Positions 1-8,009 of a stretch of DNA of 48,305 bases are shown here, piece after piece (positions within the stretch are counted from its first letter, which is position 1; every line of letters begins with the position of its first letter). Source of the DNA: Oscillospiraceae bacterium (GTDB lineage Bacteria; Bacillota; Clostridia; Oscillospirales; Oscillospiraceae); assembly GCA_910575815.1 (NCBI GenBank), contig CAJTFN010000025.1:1-48305 (forward strand), read 5' to 3'. Position numbers and translations under genes: made by a program. The notes under the pieces are model-generated. The model was not told the origin of the DNA. It saw only the letters and a program-made list of their open reading frames with translations, and searched no databases.

Positions 1-117
1 GAGGGCCTGGTAGTAGTTGCCGATAACCATGAAGTTGCTGGTGGCGCCCTTGTCGTTGATCAGCATGGCATTGCCATACTTGTCCATGAGAAGGGTGACA
101 TCCTTAAACAGCAACCC
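1..117 (-). pseudogene. edge fragment resembling a surface (SLH-type) protein
   Basis: The minus strand is open from the window edge up to the stop codon of the lipoprotein gene and reads GLLFKDVTLLMDKYGNAMLI followed by NDKGATSNFMVIGNYYQAL. Stretches of the type VTLxLDxYGN are common in the long S-layer-homology proteins of Oscillospiraceae, so this may be a piece of such a gene. No start codon with a ribosome binding site is visible, and the reading frame begins directly after the upstream gene's TAG. It could be a remnant, or simply chance open frame. The rest lies outside the window, so the call is weak. Confidence 0.25.
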
Positions 118-915
118 CTAGTCCACCCCCAACAAAGCCCTCCCTTGCTCGCTGAGGCAATCTCTAAGTTCCGCATAAGGGATTTGGAAAACCTGCGGCC
201 CCGCGGCATAACAAGCCAGCTCATAAGGGGAGAACCCCACTGTCATTCCCTCCTCGTCAAAGCTGACCGGGTAGTTGCTCCAGTTAGCCAGAGTATCCTG
301 ATAGTCCTCCCAGAAAAATTCCTTCGGCTGCATCTCAGCCTCTTTAGCCCTCTGCCGGGCCTGCTCTTTCAGGGATTGGAGAACCGTATCATGGAATTTG
401 CTATCCGCGTCCAGCATAGCGGGGGTAAAATAAGTGCCGGTCTCCAAATCGAAGTTCCAGCCCATCAGAATTGTGTTTGGATGGGCCCCGCCGGTGTAGG
501 TATAGTAGGTCCCGGCCACGCTGATAAGCCGCTCCGTTCGGTAGATGGAACAGCGGAGCTCATCGGTATAGGAGGCCGAAGTCCCCATCAGCTCCCGGTT
601 CTCCTGAGCGGTCTTCGCCAAAGTTTCACCGTTCGTCCGCCAGGAGGCGAAGGGCTCATTAAAGGCGGCAACCCTCGACAGGACGGCCTCGTCCTCCGAG
701 GCGGCTTTTAGGACGGGAATCTCATAGGAACAGACCACCAGTTCCGCTCCGTCCTCATCATAATAAGTCTCCTCGAATCGCTCCAACTCCACCTGAAAGG
801 TGTCTGCGGAAAGTGGGGTGGGTGGGGGGACGGAATTTTTCACGTTGATCAGGGTTTCGCTGGCACATCCGGCCAGGGTGCTCAGCACCAGGAACAGAGC
901 AATCATGGTACTCAT
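118..915 (-). CDS. RsiV-like lipoprotein (DUF3298/DUF4163 type)
   Basis: 265-residue predicted lipoprotein. A hydrophobic leader ends in the lipobox LAGC with the lipidated Cys at residue 17; unusually, the leader carries no Lys or Arg before its hydrophobic core. The body has the YTYTGGAHPNT motif near the middle and a C-terminal YELACYAAGPQVFQIPY segment, which are typical of the DUF4163/DUF3298 pair found in RsiV-like anti-sigma and lysozyme-binding proteins. There is no cytoplasmic anti-sigma part here, so it is probably an extracytoplasmic sensor or binding protein rather than an anti-sigma factor. A GAGGAGG ribosome binding site precedes the ATG, and the gene follows tmcAL by 13 bases, so the two are probably co-transcribed. 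Ligand unknown. Confidence 0.75.
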   Translation of the reverse strand: MSTMIALFLVLSTLAGCASETLINVKNSVPPPTPLSADTFQVELERFEETYYDEDGAELVVCSYEIPVLKAASEDEAVLSRVAAFNEPFASWRTNGETLAKTAQENRELMGTSASYTDELRCSIYRTERLISVAGTYYTYTGGAHPNTILMGWNFDLETGTYFTPAMLDADSKFHDTVLQSLKEQARQRAKEAEMQPKEFFWEDYQDTLANWSNYPVSFDEEGMTVGFSPYELACYAAGPQVFQIPYAELRDCLSEQGRALLGVD

Positions 916-928
916 GGGGATTACCTCC

Positions 929-2122
929 TCAACTCCGGAGAATCACCGGCCCCCGCTGCCACTCGCTGAGACCGGCGGCAGGGTCGGGAAACGCCAGGGC
1001 GTATAGTCCGGAGGCCCGGGCCTCCAGATGAAAGAGGTCCTGGGCATCCGGCGAAAGCCGCCGGACGGCGGCGGGTTTGGTCAGAACCGGAAGGGCGGCG
1101 CTGTCCCGCATGGCCGCCAGCAGAACCCGGCCCCGATCGTTGAGGGCCAGGGGGCGCAGGTAGGACGGCGCTTCCGGCGGCGCGGGGGAGAGACCCAGGT
1201 AGGCCCAGAGCACCATCCGGCGCAGCCGGGCCAGCGGATAGCGCTTGGTTTTGACGGCCTCCAGCAGCTCCGCCAGGGAAGCCGCCGAAGGGACAGCGCG
1301 GAAGAAACGGTGATAAAGTCCCTCCCGTCCCGGATCCATGGCGGCGAAGTCCGCCTCGTCCATAAAGCGCAGCCGGGCGAGGATGGCCCGCTCACAGGTC
1401 TCTGCAAAAACCGGAGCCCGCCCGGCGGCCCGTTCCTCCCGATAGGCCTCCGCCATGGCGGGAGCCATGAGCTCCAGCGCCCGCCCTTCGTCCCCCTGCC
1501 GGATCAAGGCGCGGATGGCGGAGGCGGAGAAGCCGTCAGTCTGGCCTCCGTCGTGGCCGCTGCCCCGGCGGGAGATGGCCAGAGCCTGAATGCCGGAGCC
1601 CCGGAGAGCCCCGCAGTATTCCACGGCCAGAAGGTCGTTGGGCCGGGCCAGGGGCGCAGCGTCCTCCGGAGAGAGAAGCGAGGCGGCGGCCCGCTGCCGG
1701 GCGGCGGCGAAGCTGTCTCCCCGGGTGAGCTCCCGGCGGAGGGCCTGTCCGAATTCGGCGGAACCCAGGGCCTCCGCCAGACGGACCAGGGGCGCGGCGT
1801 CGCCCCCCTCGCTGCCGAACACCAGATGGGTAACCAGCCCGGTGGCCCGCAGAGTCTTCACGGCCCCGGTGGCAAATCCGCCGGCGGAGGCCGTGGCCCA
1901 GGGGAGCGGCAGCTCCAGCACCAGATCCGCCCCGCTCCGGACGGCGGCCGCGGCCCGGGACCATTTGTCGGTCAGGGCAAAGTCCCCCCGCTGGACGAAG
2001 TTCCCGCTCATGACGCAGAGAATCCCGGTCTCCGGGCCCAGACGGCGGCGGGTTTCTTCCAGCAGATGGACGTGGCCATAGTGGAGAGGATTATACTCTG
2101 TAATCATACCAGCGACGGGCAT
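929..2122 (-). CDS. tmcAL: tRNA(Met) cytidine acetate ligase TmcAL
   Basis: 397-residue protein of the YlbM/DUF795 family. The family makes N4-acetylcytidine at the wobble position of elongator tRNA-Met, using acetate and ATP. The N-terminus carries the nucleotidyltransferase signature ITEYNPLHYGH (His14 and His17 of HxGH), followed by MSGNFVQRGDFAL and GADLVLELP, all diagnostic of the family. The open frame continues upstream, but the ATG at 2120-2122 is chosen because it has an AAGGGGG ribosome binding site and starts the conserved domain. It is transcribed divergently from ackA, an attractive pairing because AckA interconverts acetate and acetyl phosphate while TmcAL consumes acetate. The lipoprotein gene lies directly downstream. 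Confidence 0.93.
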   Translation of the reverse strand: MPVAGMITEYNPLHYGHVHLLEETRRRLGPETGILCVMSGNFVQRGDFALTDKWSRAAAAVRSGADLVLELPLPWATASAGGFATGAVKTLRATGLVTHLVFGSEGGDAAPLVRLAEALGSAEFGQALRRELTRGDSFAAARQRAAASLLSPEDAAPLARPNDLLAVEYCGALRGSGIQALAISRRGSGHDGGQTDGFSASAIRALIRQGDEGRALELMAPAMAEAYREERAAGRAPVFAETCERAILARLRFMDEADFAAMDPGREGLYHRFFRAVPSAASLAELLEAVKTKRYPLARLRRMVLWAYLGLSPAPPEAPSYLRPLALNDRGRVLLAAMRDSAALPVLTKPAAVRRLSPDAQDLFHLEARASGLYALAFPDPAAGLSEWQRGPVILRS

Positions 2123-2175
2123 AAAATTCCCCCTTGAAGTGGTGACAAAAAAGTGACAGTTTGGTAAAAAAGCGG

Positions 2176-2203
2176 TTGTAACTCGGGAAAAGTCTGGTAT
2201 AAT
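2176..2203 (+). promoter_or_regulatory. sigma-A promoter of ackA
   Basis: TTGTAA (2176-2181), a 16-base spacer and TATAAT (2198-2203) with an upstream TG (extended -10). The predicted transcription start is near 2210, leaving a leader of about 95 bases before ackA. Confidence 0.7.
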
Positions 2204-2209
2204 GAAATA

Positions 2210-2231
2210 GGACAACCGGAGAACGTTGTCC
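2210..2231 (+). promoter_or_regulatory. inverted repeat at the ackA transcription start
   Basis: GGACAAC (2210-2216) and GTTGTCC (2225-2231) form a perfect 7-base inverted repeat with an 8-base loop. It begins at the predicted +1 of the ackA promoter. It could be an operator or a 5'-end stabilising hairpin in the leader. Confidence 0.5.
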
Positions 2232-2245
2232 TTTCCGCTATCTAT

Positions 2246-2272
2246 ATTATATGAAATCCGGAAAAGTCGCAA
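2246..2272 (-). promoter_or_regulatory. candidate sigma-A promoter of tmcAL
   Basis: On the minus strand TTGCGA (2272-2267) and TATAAT (2251-2246) are separated by 15 bases, a short spacer. The -10 box is perfect. Transcription would begin about 120 bases before the tmcAL start codon. It lies back to back with the ackA promoter. Confidence 0.45.
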
Positions 2273-2305
2273 GCTTTTCCCGAAAAAGAAGAGGAGACGG
2301 TTATC

Positions 2306-3502
2306 ATGAACATTCTGGTCATCAACGCGGGCAGCTCTTCCCTGAAGTATCAGCTGCTGGACCCGGAGAGCGGCGTTCTGCTGGCCAAGGGTCTGTGCGA
2401 GCGCATCGGCATCGACGGTAAGTTCACCTATAAGGCAGAGGGCAAGAAGACCCTGGACGCCATTGACATCCCCATGCCCACCCATTCCGAGGCCATCCAG
2501 GCCGTGCTGGACGCGGTGGCGGACAAGGACAACGGCGTCATCTCCTCCATGAGCGAAATCGGGGCTGTGGGCCACCGGGTGGTCCACGGCGGCGAGGCGT
2601 TCAACAAGTCCGTGCTCATTGACGATGCGGTGATGAAGGCGATTGAAGACTGTATTCCCCTGGCCCCCCTCCACAACCCCGCCAATCTGACGGGCATCCG
2701 GGCCTGCCAGAAGGTGATGCCCGGCGTGCCCATGGTGGCCGTGTTCGATACCGCGTTCCATCAGACTATGCCTGCCAAGGCGTATATGTACGCCCTGCCC
2801 TACGCCTGGTACGAGGAGGACAAGGTCCGGCGCTACGGGTTCCACGGTACCAGCCACAAGTACGTGGCGGGCCGGGCCGCCGCCATGCTGGGCAAGAAGC
2901 CTGAGGAGGTCAAGCTGATCTCCTGCCACCTGGGCAACGGCTCCTCCATCACCGCGGTGGACGGCGGCAAGAGTGTGGACACCTCCATGGGCTTCACCCC
3001 CCTGGCGGGCGTGCCCATGGGCACCCGGTCCGGCGATTTGGACGCGGGCATTCTTCAGTATGAGATGAATAAGCGGGGCATGAACATCGACGAGATGCTG
3101 AACGCCTTGAACAAGAAGTCCGGCGTGGAGGGCCTGAGCTGCGTCAGCTCCGATTTCCGGGATCTGGAGAACGCCGCCGGAAAGGGCGACGCCAAGGCCG
3201 CCTTGGCCCAGGAGAAGTTCGCCTATGAGGTGAAGAAGTATGTGGGTGCTTACGCCGCCGCCATGGGCGGAGTGGACGCCGTGATCTTCACCGCCGGCGT
3301 GGGCGAGAACGACAAGGCCATCCGCGCCATGGTCTGCCAGGGCCTGGAGTACATGGGCGTGAAGCTGGATGCCGCCGCCAACGACGTCCGGGGCAAGGAG
3401 ACCGTCCTCTCCACCCCCGATTCCAAGGTGAAGGTGCTGTTGATTCCCACCAACGAGGAGCTCATGATCGCCATGGACACGGCGGAGATCGTGAAGAAGT
3501 AA
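2306..3502 (+). CDS. ackA: acetate kinase
   Basis: 398 residues, the usual full length. The enzyme makes ATP and acetate from acetyl phosphate in the cytoplasm, the last step of the Pta-AckA route for fermentative ATP formation. Signature segments are all present: NAGSSSLKY at the N-terminus (first ASKHA phosphate loop), HRVVHGG, FDTAFH, HGTSHKYV, HLGNGSS and MGTRSGDLD, with GVGEND near the C-terminus. The ATG follows GAGGAGACG. The phosphotransacetylase gene is not next to it. A clear terminator follows, so it is probably monocistronic. Confidence 0.98.
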   Translation: MNILVINAGSSSLKYQLLDPESGVLLAKGLCERIGIDGKFTYKAEGKKTLDAIDIPMPTHSEAIQAVLDAVADKDNGVISSMSEIGAVGHRVVHGGEAFNKSVLIDDAVMKAIEDCIPLAPLHNPANLTGIRACQKVMPGVPMVAVFDTAFHQTMPAKAYMYALPYAWYEEDKVRRYGFHGTSHKYVAGRAAAMLGKKPEEVKLISCHLGNGSSITAVDGGKSVDTSMGFTPLAGVPMGTRSGDLDAGILQYEMNKRGMNIDEMLNALNKKSGVEGLSCVSSDFRDLENAAGKGDAKAALAQEKFAYEVKKYVGAYAAAMGGVDAVIFTAGVGENDKAIRAMVCQGLEYMGVKLDAAANDVRGKETVLSTPDSKVKVLLIPTNEELMIAMDTAEIVKK

Positions 3503-3515
3503 AGAACGCGAACAG

Positions 3516-3544
3516 GGCCGGAGTGAACATCACTCCGGCCTTTT
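3516..3544 (+). terminator. rho-independent terminator of ackA
   Basis: GGCCGGAGTG (3516-3525), loop AACAT, CACTCCGGCC (3531-3540), then TTTT. It begins 14 bases after the ackA stop codon. Confidence 0.9.
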
Positions 3545-3582
3545 CGTTCCTGGACAGGGCCTGATCGGGGCGGGGATTTCCT

Positions 3583-3980
3583 CTAATCCTCGGTAAAGAG
3601 GTATGGCACGCCTGTCCAGGACAGCTCCCTCATGGCGTCCACCTGGTCCTGGGGGAAATCTGTGTTCCAATTGCTCAGCCAGAACAAATCGCAGAACTGA
3701 ACGGAGCCTCCCTGGACATGCAGTCCCAGCCGGATGGAGACAGGGTACGCCTGCAAGACCTCAGCGAAAGGGTACCCCGTCAGAAAATGAAGGTCGAAGT
3801 CACCGCCGGTCCCCGTGCAGAAGGCGGTGATGTCCCCCTTTTTGATATGCGCCGCAATTTGATCTGGTTGCGTGAATTCCTCTGTTAAAAAATTGGTTCC
3901 CGGGGCTACATTCCCCATGGTTGCCGCTGAGAAAATACGATTCCCATGCCGTCAATGCTCAGGCGCCTCAGATCATCCAT
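3583..3980 (-). pseudogene. small protein gene with a single-base frameshift
   Basis: A strong ribosome binding site (AAGGAGGATACGAA) precedes an ATG at 3978-3980 whose frame reads MDDLRRLSIDGMG, then stops after 24 codons. A second minus-strand frame from about 3950 to 3583 reads NRIFSAATMGNVAPGTNFLT and continues for over 100 residues to YLFTED. Adding one base to the CCC run at 3943-3945 joins the two frames into one continuous protein of about 131 residues. So the gene is either broken by a one-base loss or carries a sequencing error. I do not recognise the family; it is acidic, cytoplasmic-looking, and has no membrane segment. Confidence 0.65.
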
Positions 3981-4084
3981 TTCGTATCCTCCTTGCCAAC
4001 ATTGGAAATTTCGACTGGATTATCTGCGATTGTTGCAAAATTCCTTCCTGTCCGCAAGGCCGTTCCGGAATTGCGCTGGGGCCC

Positions 4085-4468
4085 CTACAGCACATTCTTA
4101 ATGCTGAACTCCTCCATCTCCGCCAGCAGCCGCAGCTGGTCCCGGAGATCCGCCAGCTCCGCCCGGAGCTCGCTGTCCTCCCGGCTCTCCGCGAAGGCCA
4201 GAGCCCGGTGGTACATGGCCTCCGCACCGTCCACGGCGTCATGGCTTGTGACGATGTGGAGATAGGTCTGCCGGGCGGACCAGCTGTCGTAGCTCTCCCG
4301 AATGGCGGCGGCAGTCTCCGCCCACTTCCCCGCCTGGGCGAGGCGCTCCGCCGTTTCCAGCTGCTCTCGCCAGCGGGCGGTATGGGCGTTCATAGCGGCG
4401 CTGTTCCAGAGGCAGAAGGCCAGAATGGCCCCTAGCAGTCCGGCGGGAATGAGCAAACCCTTTTTCAT
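4085..4468 (-). CDS. DUF4363 family protein
   Basis: 127 residues. One N-terminal membrane segment or signal anchor (MKKGLLIPAGLLGAILAFCLW), followed by a charged helical region with the WREQLETAERLAQAGKWAET segment typical of DUF4363. Proteins of this family are regularly encoded right after a DUF421 protein in Clostridia; here the ATG overlaps the DUF421 stop codon by four bases, so translation is probably coupled. Its role is unknown; location outside the membrane surface is inferred from the anchor. Confidence 0.8.
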   Translation of the reverse strand: MKKGLLIPAGLLGAILAFCLWNSAAMNAHTARWREQLETAERLAQAGKWAETAAAIRESYDSWSARQTYLHIVTSHDAVDGAEAMYHRALAFAESREDSELRAELADLRDQLRLLAEMEEFSIKNVL

Positions 4469-5148
4469 AACGGTCCCTCCTTCTTCACACAGCTCACCCG
4501 CCCGGTTTCATCCACCGTCACCAAAAACGCCTCCCGGTGGGACGACAGCCCCTCCTTCCGGAGGGCCTCCCGGAGCCACGCCTCGTCCAGTCCCTGGGCC
4601 TCCAGGTTCCGCCGAAGGAGCCGCCCGTCGTTTACCAGGACCACCGGCAGCGTTACGTTTTCCTCTACGGCAACCCCCAGCTGTTCCGCCGTGGGCGGCT
4701 GACAGCGGGCCCAGGGGAGGACGGAGAGATGGCCCGAGTTCTCCAGTACGGCGTACTTCACCTCCTCCACTCCGGTAAAGCCCTGCCCCCGGAGCTCCTC
4801 CAGGAGCTCGTCCAGGGTATAGCGGTTTTTCCGCATGGCCTCCTGCTGAAGAACGCCCTCCCGGATGAGGACGGAGGGCGTGCCGCAGGCCAGGGCCCGA
4901 AAGCGGATGCTGCTAAGGGACAGCTGACTCAAAAGCATGGACAGGGCCAGCAGGGTCAAAATGGGGATGACTCCCGCCAGCAGGGGAATTCCGAAGTCCT
5001 GCATGGGCACGGTGGCCAGATCCGAAATCATCATGGTCAGCACCAGCTCCCCGGGCTCCAGTTCGCCGATTTGGCGCTTGCCCATGAGGCGGAGGCCGGT
5101 CATGATGAGAAAATAGAGAATGACGGTGCGGGCAAAGGCGGTCATCAT
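4465..5148 (-). CDS. DUF421 (YetF-type) membrane protein
   Basis: 227 residues from the ATG at 5146-5148, preferred over the longer frame because GAGGAAGCGC sits just before it. Three hydrophobic segments near the N-terminus (TVILYFLIMTGLRLMG, LVLTMMISDLATVPM, LLAGVIPILTLLALSMLL) and a soluble C-terminal part with SVLIREGVL, YTLDELLEELR and EVKYAVLENSGHLSV. This is the DUF421/YetF layout, known from spore-associated and general Bacillus and Clostridium membrane proteins. Function not established. It is followed by its usual DUF4363 partner and is divergent from the sigma factor gene. Confidence 0.88.
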   Translation of the reverse strand: MMTAFARTVILYFLIMTGLRLMGKRQIGELEPGELVLTMMISDLATVPMQDFGIPLLAGVIPILTLLALSMLLSQLSLSSIRFRALACGTPSVLIREGVLQQEAMRKNRYTLDELLEELRGQGFTGVEEVKYAVLENSGHLSVLPWARCQPPTAEQLGVAVEENVTLPVVLVNDGRLLRRNLEAQGLDEAWLREALRKEGLSSHREAFLVTVDETGRVSCVKKEGPL

Positions 5149-5302
5149 AGGCGCTTCCTCCAGTTCTGCTGCCGGACTATGGGACCCCGCCGCGGAATTC
5201 CCGGGGGTGCTCCGGTCTCGCTCAAGCATACGCTGCAAGCAGTATCTGCCGTTCCGGGGCCGGATATTCTCAGGACCGCCCGCAAAAAATTTGTCCGAAA
5301 GA

Positions 5303-5340
5303 GGAAACGTTTTTGCTTGCTGAAACGTTTAATGTATAGA
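5303..5340 (+). promoter_or_regulatory. candidate ECF-type (and overlapping sigma-A) promoter
   Basis: GGAAAC (5303-5308) and CGTTTA (5326-5331), 17 bases apart, resemble the GGAAC/CGTTTA-type promoters used by ECF sigma factors, suggesting autoregulation. TTGCTT (5313-5318) and TATAGA (5335-5340), 16 bases apart, would also suit sigma-A. Sequence alone cannot decide which is used. Confidence 0.45.
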
Positions 5341-5362
5341 AGGACGAAAGGAGGCGCTGGCC

Positions 5363-5902
5363 ATGCTGCCCTGCTGTGCGCTCCAGCTGGACCGGGACGA
5401 CGACCGGGCCCGCTTCACCCGGCTGTACAAAAGCCATCAGCGTCCGCTTCACCGGCTGGCCGCCCGGCTTCTGGGGCCGGGCCCCAGAGCGGAGGACGCG
5501 GTCCATGATACCTTTATAAAGCTCATACAGAATTTCGCCTCCCTCCGGACCCGCTCCGACGCCCAGCTGGAACGGTGGCTGATGGTGGTGCTCCGGAACA
5601 CGGCGCTGGACATGCTCCGAAAGGAGGGCCGGGAGACGGAACTGGAGTCTCAGCCCTGGGAGCCCGCCATTCCGCCGGACCAAGGGGAGTTCGAGTCCCT
5701 GGTGATGCTGATCCGAACCATGCCGGAGGAGTACCGCCGGGTGCTGGAGCTGCGCTTCGTGGCAGAGTGGAGCCTGGGGGACATCGCCAGGGAATTGGGC
5801 TTGACCGAGGGCGCGGTAAAGAGCCGCCTCTTCCGGGGCCGGAAGCTGTTGATTGGCATGTTGAGAAGGGAGGGGTACCTGGATGGACGGTCCTGTGTTT
5901 GA
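5363..5902 (+). CDS. ECF-type sigma-70 family RNA polymerase sigma factor
   Basis: 179 residues. Region 2 is seen at residues 15-85 (FTRLYKSHQRPLHRLAARLL, AEDAVHDTFIKLIQNF, RWLMVVLRNTALDMLRKE), and region 4 at about 110-170 (MPEEYRRVLELRFVAEWSLGDIARELGLTEGAVKSRLFRGRKLL, a helix-turn-helix). It lacks regions 1 and 3, as ECF factors do. The AAAGGAGG site before the ATG is strong. Its last 20 bases overlap the start of a membrane anti-sigma candidate, the usual arrangement for a sigma/anti-sigma pair. The signal is unknown. Confidence 0.93.
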   Translation: MLPCCALQLDRDDDRARFTRLYKSHQRPLHRLAARLLGPGPRAEDAVHDTFIKLIQNFASLRTRSDAQLERWLMVVLRNTALDMLRKEGRETELESQPWEPAIPPDQGEFESLVMLIRTMPEEYRRVLELRFVAEWSLGDIARELGLTEGAVKSRLFRGRKLLIGMLRREGYLDGRSCV

Positions 5903-6950
5903 CGCCATGCTGAAAAACGCCCTGGAGGAGGCCCTCCGGCGGGACGTGGAGGAGGCTCCTCCCCCGCCAAAGCTCTCTTATCGCCAGCGGAGGCGCATGA
6001 GCCGTCTTTTGGCGGCCCCCTGGCACACCGCGGACGGATGGGAGGAACCCCTGCGAAGACGCCGGAATCCGGCCCGCTGGCTGGCGGCAGTGGTAGTGGC
6101 CGCCCTGCTTACCGGTGTGGCGGCGGCGGGTCTGGCCCTGGGCGGCGGGAGGCTCTTCCGCCAGAAATTCGAGGACAGCCACTGGGCCGGGAACTACCAA
6201 AACGCCGTGAATACCCAGCAGCTTTTAGACCTGGGGGCGGAAATGGATACCGCCCTGGTGGAGTCCGACGGGCTGCGCTTCGAGATGCTGGACGCGGTGT
6301 TCGATGGGCAGCTGGCTATGATCGCGGTCCGCATGACCGTTTTGGACCCGGAGGTCCGGGCGAAATTCGAGGAACACGCCGGGTACTTTGAGCAGGTGGA
6401 AATCCTGACGGAGGAGGGCCAGGAGGTGCGCTCCCACGGCTATTCCGCCACGGAGATAGGGGATGGCCGGTACGATGTGACCTTCACGCTGAACGACGAA
6501 TCTCTCGGCGCCGGGGGCCGGTGCAGCCTCCGCCTGCGGGATTTGATTTGTCTGGATGAGGAGAACGACTACCAGCGGAAAACCGTGCTGTCCGGAGAGT
6601 GGACCTTGACCATTACCCTCCGGCCCACGGAGGTCCTGCGGCTGGAGCCGAACCAGGTCTGCCAGGCCAACGGGGTGGACTGGGTGCTGGAGCAGCTGAC
6701 GCTCAGCCCCTTGGCGCTGCGGATGAGCTTCCGCCGGAAGGAGGCCGGGAGGTACTCCGACTGGGGCCCGTATAAGGGCCTGGCCATCCACCTGAAGAAT
6801 GGGGAGGTTCTGGATATGAAGGGCTGTTCCACGGGGATAGGCGCTTCTGATAACGCCATGGACTTTCGGATGGAATTCCCCATGCCCCTGGACATGGAGC
6901 AGCTGGACTACCTCCGCGTCTGCGGTGTGGACATTCCTCTCGCGGAGTAA
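5883..6950 (+). CDS. membrane anti-sigma candidate (DUF4179-like)
   Basis: 355 residues. About 60 cytoplasmic residues rich in Arg and Pro come first, then one membrane segment (WLAAVVVAALLTGVAAAGLAL, about 65-85), then a large outside domain of roughly 270 residues with beta-rich stretches (GLRFEMLDAVFDGQLAMIAVRMTVLDP). This layout, and the overlap with the sigma factor gene, fit the DUF4179-type anti-sigma proteins of Clostridia, whose cytoplasmic part would hold the sigma factor and whose outer domain would sense the signal. The assignment is from context and topology; the outer domain is not closely recognised. Confidence 0.75.
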   Translation: MDGPVFDAMLKNALEEALRRDVEEAPPPPKLSYRQRRRMSRLLAAPWHTADGWEEPLRRRRNPARWLAAVVVAALLTGVAAAGLALGGGRLFRQKFEDSHWAGNYQNAVNTQQLLDLGAEMDTALVESDGLRFEMLDAVFDGQLAMIAVRMTVLDPEVRAKFEEHAGYFEQVEILTEEGQEVRSHGYSATEIGDGRYDVTFTLNDESLGAGGRCSLRLRDLICLDEENDYQRKTVLSGEWTLTITLRPTEVLRLEPNQVCQANGVDWVLEQLTLSPLALRMSFRRKEAGRYSDWGPYKGLAIHLKNGEVLDMKGCSTGIGASDNAMDFRMEFPMPLDMEQLDYLRVCGVDIPLAE

Positions 6951-6961
6951 CGGAAGCTCCA

Positions 6962-6990
6962 ACAGGCCCCGCCGAAACGGCGGGGCCTGT
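6962..6990. terminator. perfect hairpin after the anti-sigma gene
   Basis: ACAGGCCCCGCC (6962-6973), loop GAAAC, GGCGGGGCCTGT (6979-6990). The stem is perfect, but neither strand carries a U-tract (AAAAATC follows on the plus strand), so it may stop transcription poorly or act as an RNA 3'-end protector. Confidence 0.5.
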
Positions 6991-7045
6991 AAAAATCTCC
7001 GAATCTTTCGGCCGGGAACTCCGGAACGCTTGTTCGGTTTATTGC

Positions 7046-7074
7046 TTGTGTTTTGGCGGTGGGCGTGATAAAAT
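7046..7074 (+). promoter_or_regulatory. sigma-A promoter of the 7125 gene
   Basis: TTGTGT (7046-7051), 17-base spacer, TAAAAT (7069-7074), with TG at 7066-7067 forming an extended -10. Confidence 0.6.
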
Positions 7075-7124
7075 AACCCTATGATTCTGAAACACGAAGC
7101 GCCCAAGGGCGCGGGGAGGTTCTT

Positions 7125-7790
7125 ATGCTGCCCACCACCCGTTTGAAAAATCTCTATGAAAGTCCCATGCCGCCTATGGCGCTGACGGATTACGAGACCA
7201 TGAGCAAATTCCTGAACCAGGGTGCCCAGCGCTGCAAGGTCTCGGGACGAAACTTCGATCTGTTTCTGGATTGGGTGATTCACGCCCTGATGATGAGCCT
7301 TACCGCCGACAGCGCCTCCCGGATTTTTCTTCCGAAGACGAAGACGGGACCCTTTGCCATGGACGAGCTGATTCCCCTCTCCGGTATCCCCGCGGCGGGA
7401 GAGCGCCGGATTCGGCTGAGCGAGTGCAATGTGATTGCGCCGGTTTGGAACAACAGCGGTTTGGAGGGAGCGCTGGAGTCCCTGTACGACAGCAACTTTG
7501 CCGGCTTGGACGTGGAGCAGCCCTTTGGCGGGGCCTACATAGAGGAGCTCCGCCTGGCGGTGATCGATTCCCCGGCGGATGTGGATATCCCAAACGTCCT
7601 CCGGGTTTGGAGCCGGGGCAGCATCCGCCTGGCCGCCTATTCCCTGAAGACGCTGGGGCCGCTGCTCAGCACCGATGGGGAGAAGTGGTATGTACAGGAC
7701 GAGGAGGGAGAGCGGGAGGAACCCGTTCTGGAGCCCCGGATGGCCGCCCTCTATAATTGCGGCCTCCGCCGCTATTGCGGAAAGAATTAG
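7125..7790 (+). CDS. unknown cytoplasmic protein
   Basis: 221 residues, with its own promoter and a GGGGAGG ribosome binding site before the ATG. I do not recognise the family. There is no signal peptide or membrane segment; the centre holds a mixed alpha/beta region (VIHALMMSLTADSASRIFLP, MDELIPLSGIPAAGERRIRL, ECNVIAPVWNNSGLEGALESL) and the C-terminus ends in YNCGLRRYCGKN with two Cys. Codon use matches the neighbours, so it appears native. It stands alone between the sigma/anti-sigma pair and the chemosensory block, which says little about its job. Confidence 0.75.
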   Translation: MLPTTRLKNLYESPMPPMALTDYETMSKFLNQGAQRCKVSGRNFDLFLDWVIHALMMSLTADSASRIFLPKTKTGPFAMDELIPLSGIPAAGERRIRLSECNVIAPVWNNSGLEGALESLYDSNFAGLDVEQPFGGAYIEELRLAVIDSPADVDIPNVLRVWSRGSIRLAAYSLKTLGPLLSTDGEKWYVQDEEGEREEPVLEPRMAALYNCGLRRYCGKN

Positions 7791-8009
7791 GGCCTGGTTC
7801 TGTAAGCCCGAAGGCGCGCCTTCCGGCCGCCGGCGGTTTCAAAACCCGCGGAGTTGCCTTGCACGAACGGGCCCCGGAACGCCGGGGAAGCCTGAATTTA
7901 AGAATTGAGACGTACGGGGGACCGGGCGCTGATTTGGCCCCTGGTCTCCCGGGGTTCCTGTAAAGCGCGCGTCCATACACGGTCGGGCCGCCGGTGCAGC
8001 CGATGTTTT
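7791..8009. other. non-coding stretch with GC-rich palindromes
   Basis: Between two converging genes. It contains short inverted repeats such as CCCCGG-AACG-CCGGGG around 7872-7887 and GGTTTCAAAACC near 7838-7849, a style that recurs at 18721-18826 and 20310-20390. No promoter, gene or U-tract terminator is clear. Confidence 0.4.

Noticed and set aside
2123..2929. Upstream extension of the tmcAL frame to a 666-residue protein
   Set aside because: The extension runs antisense to ackA across the divergent promoters; the conserved start MPVAGMITEYNP at 2122 has its own ribosome binding site.
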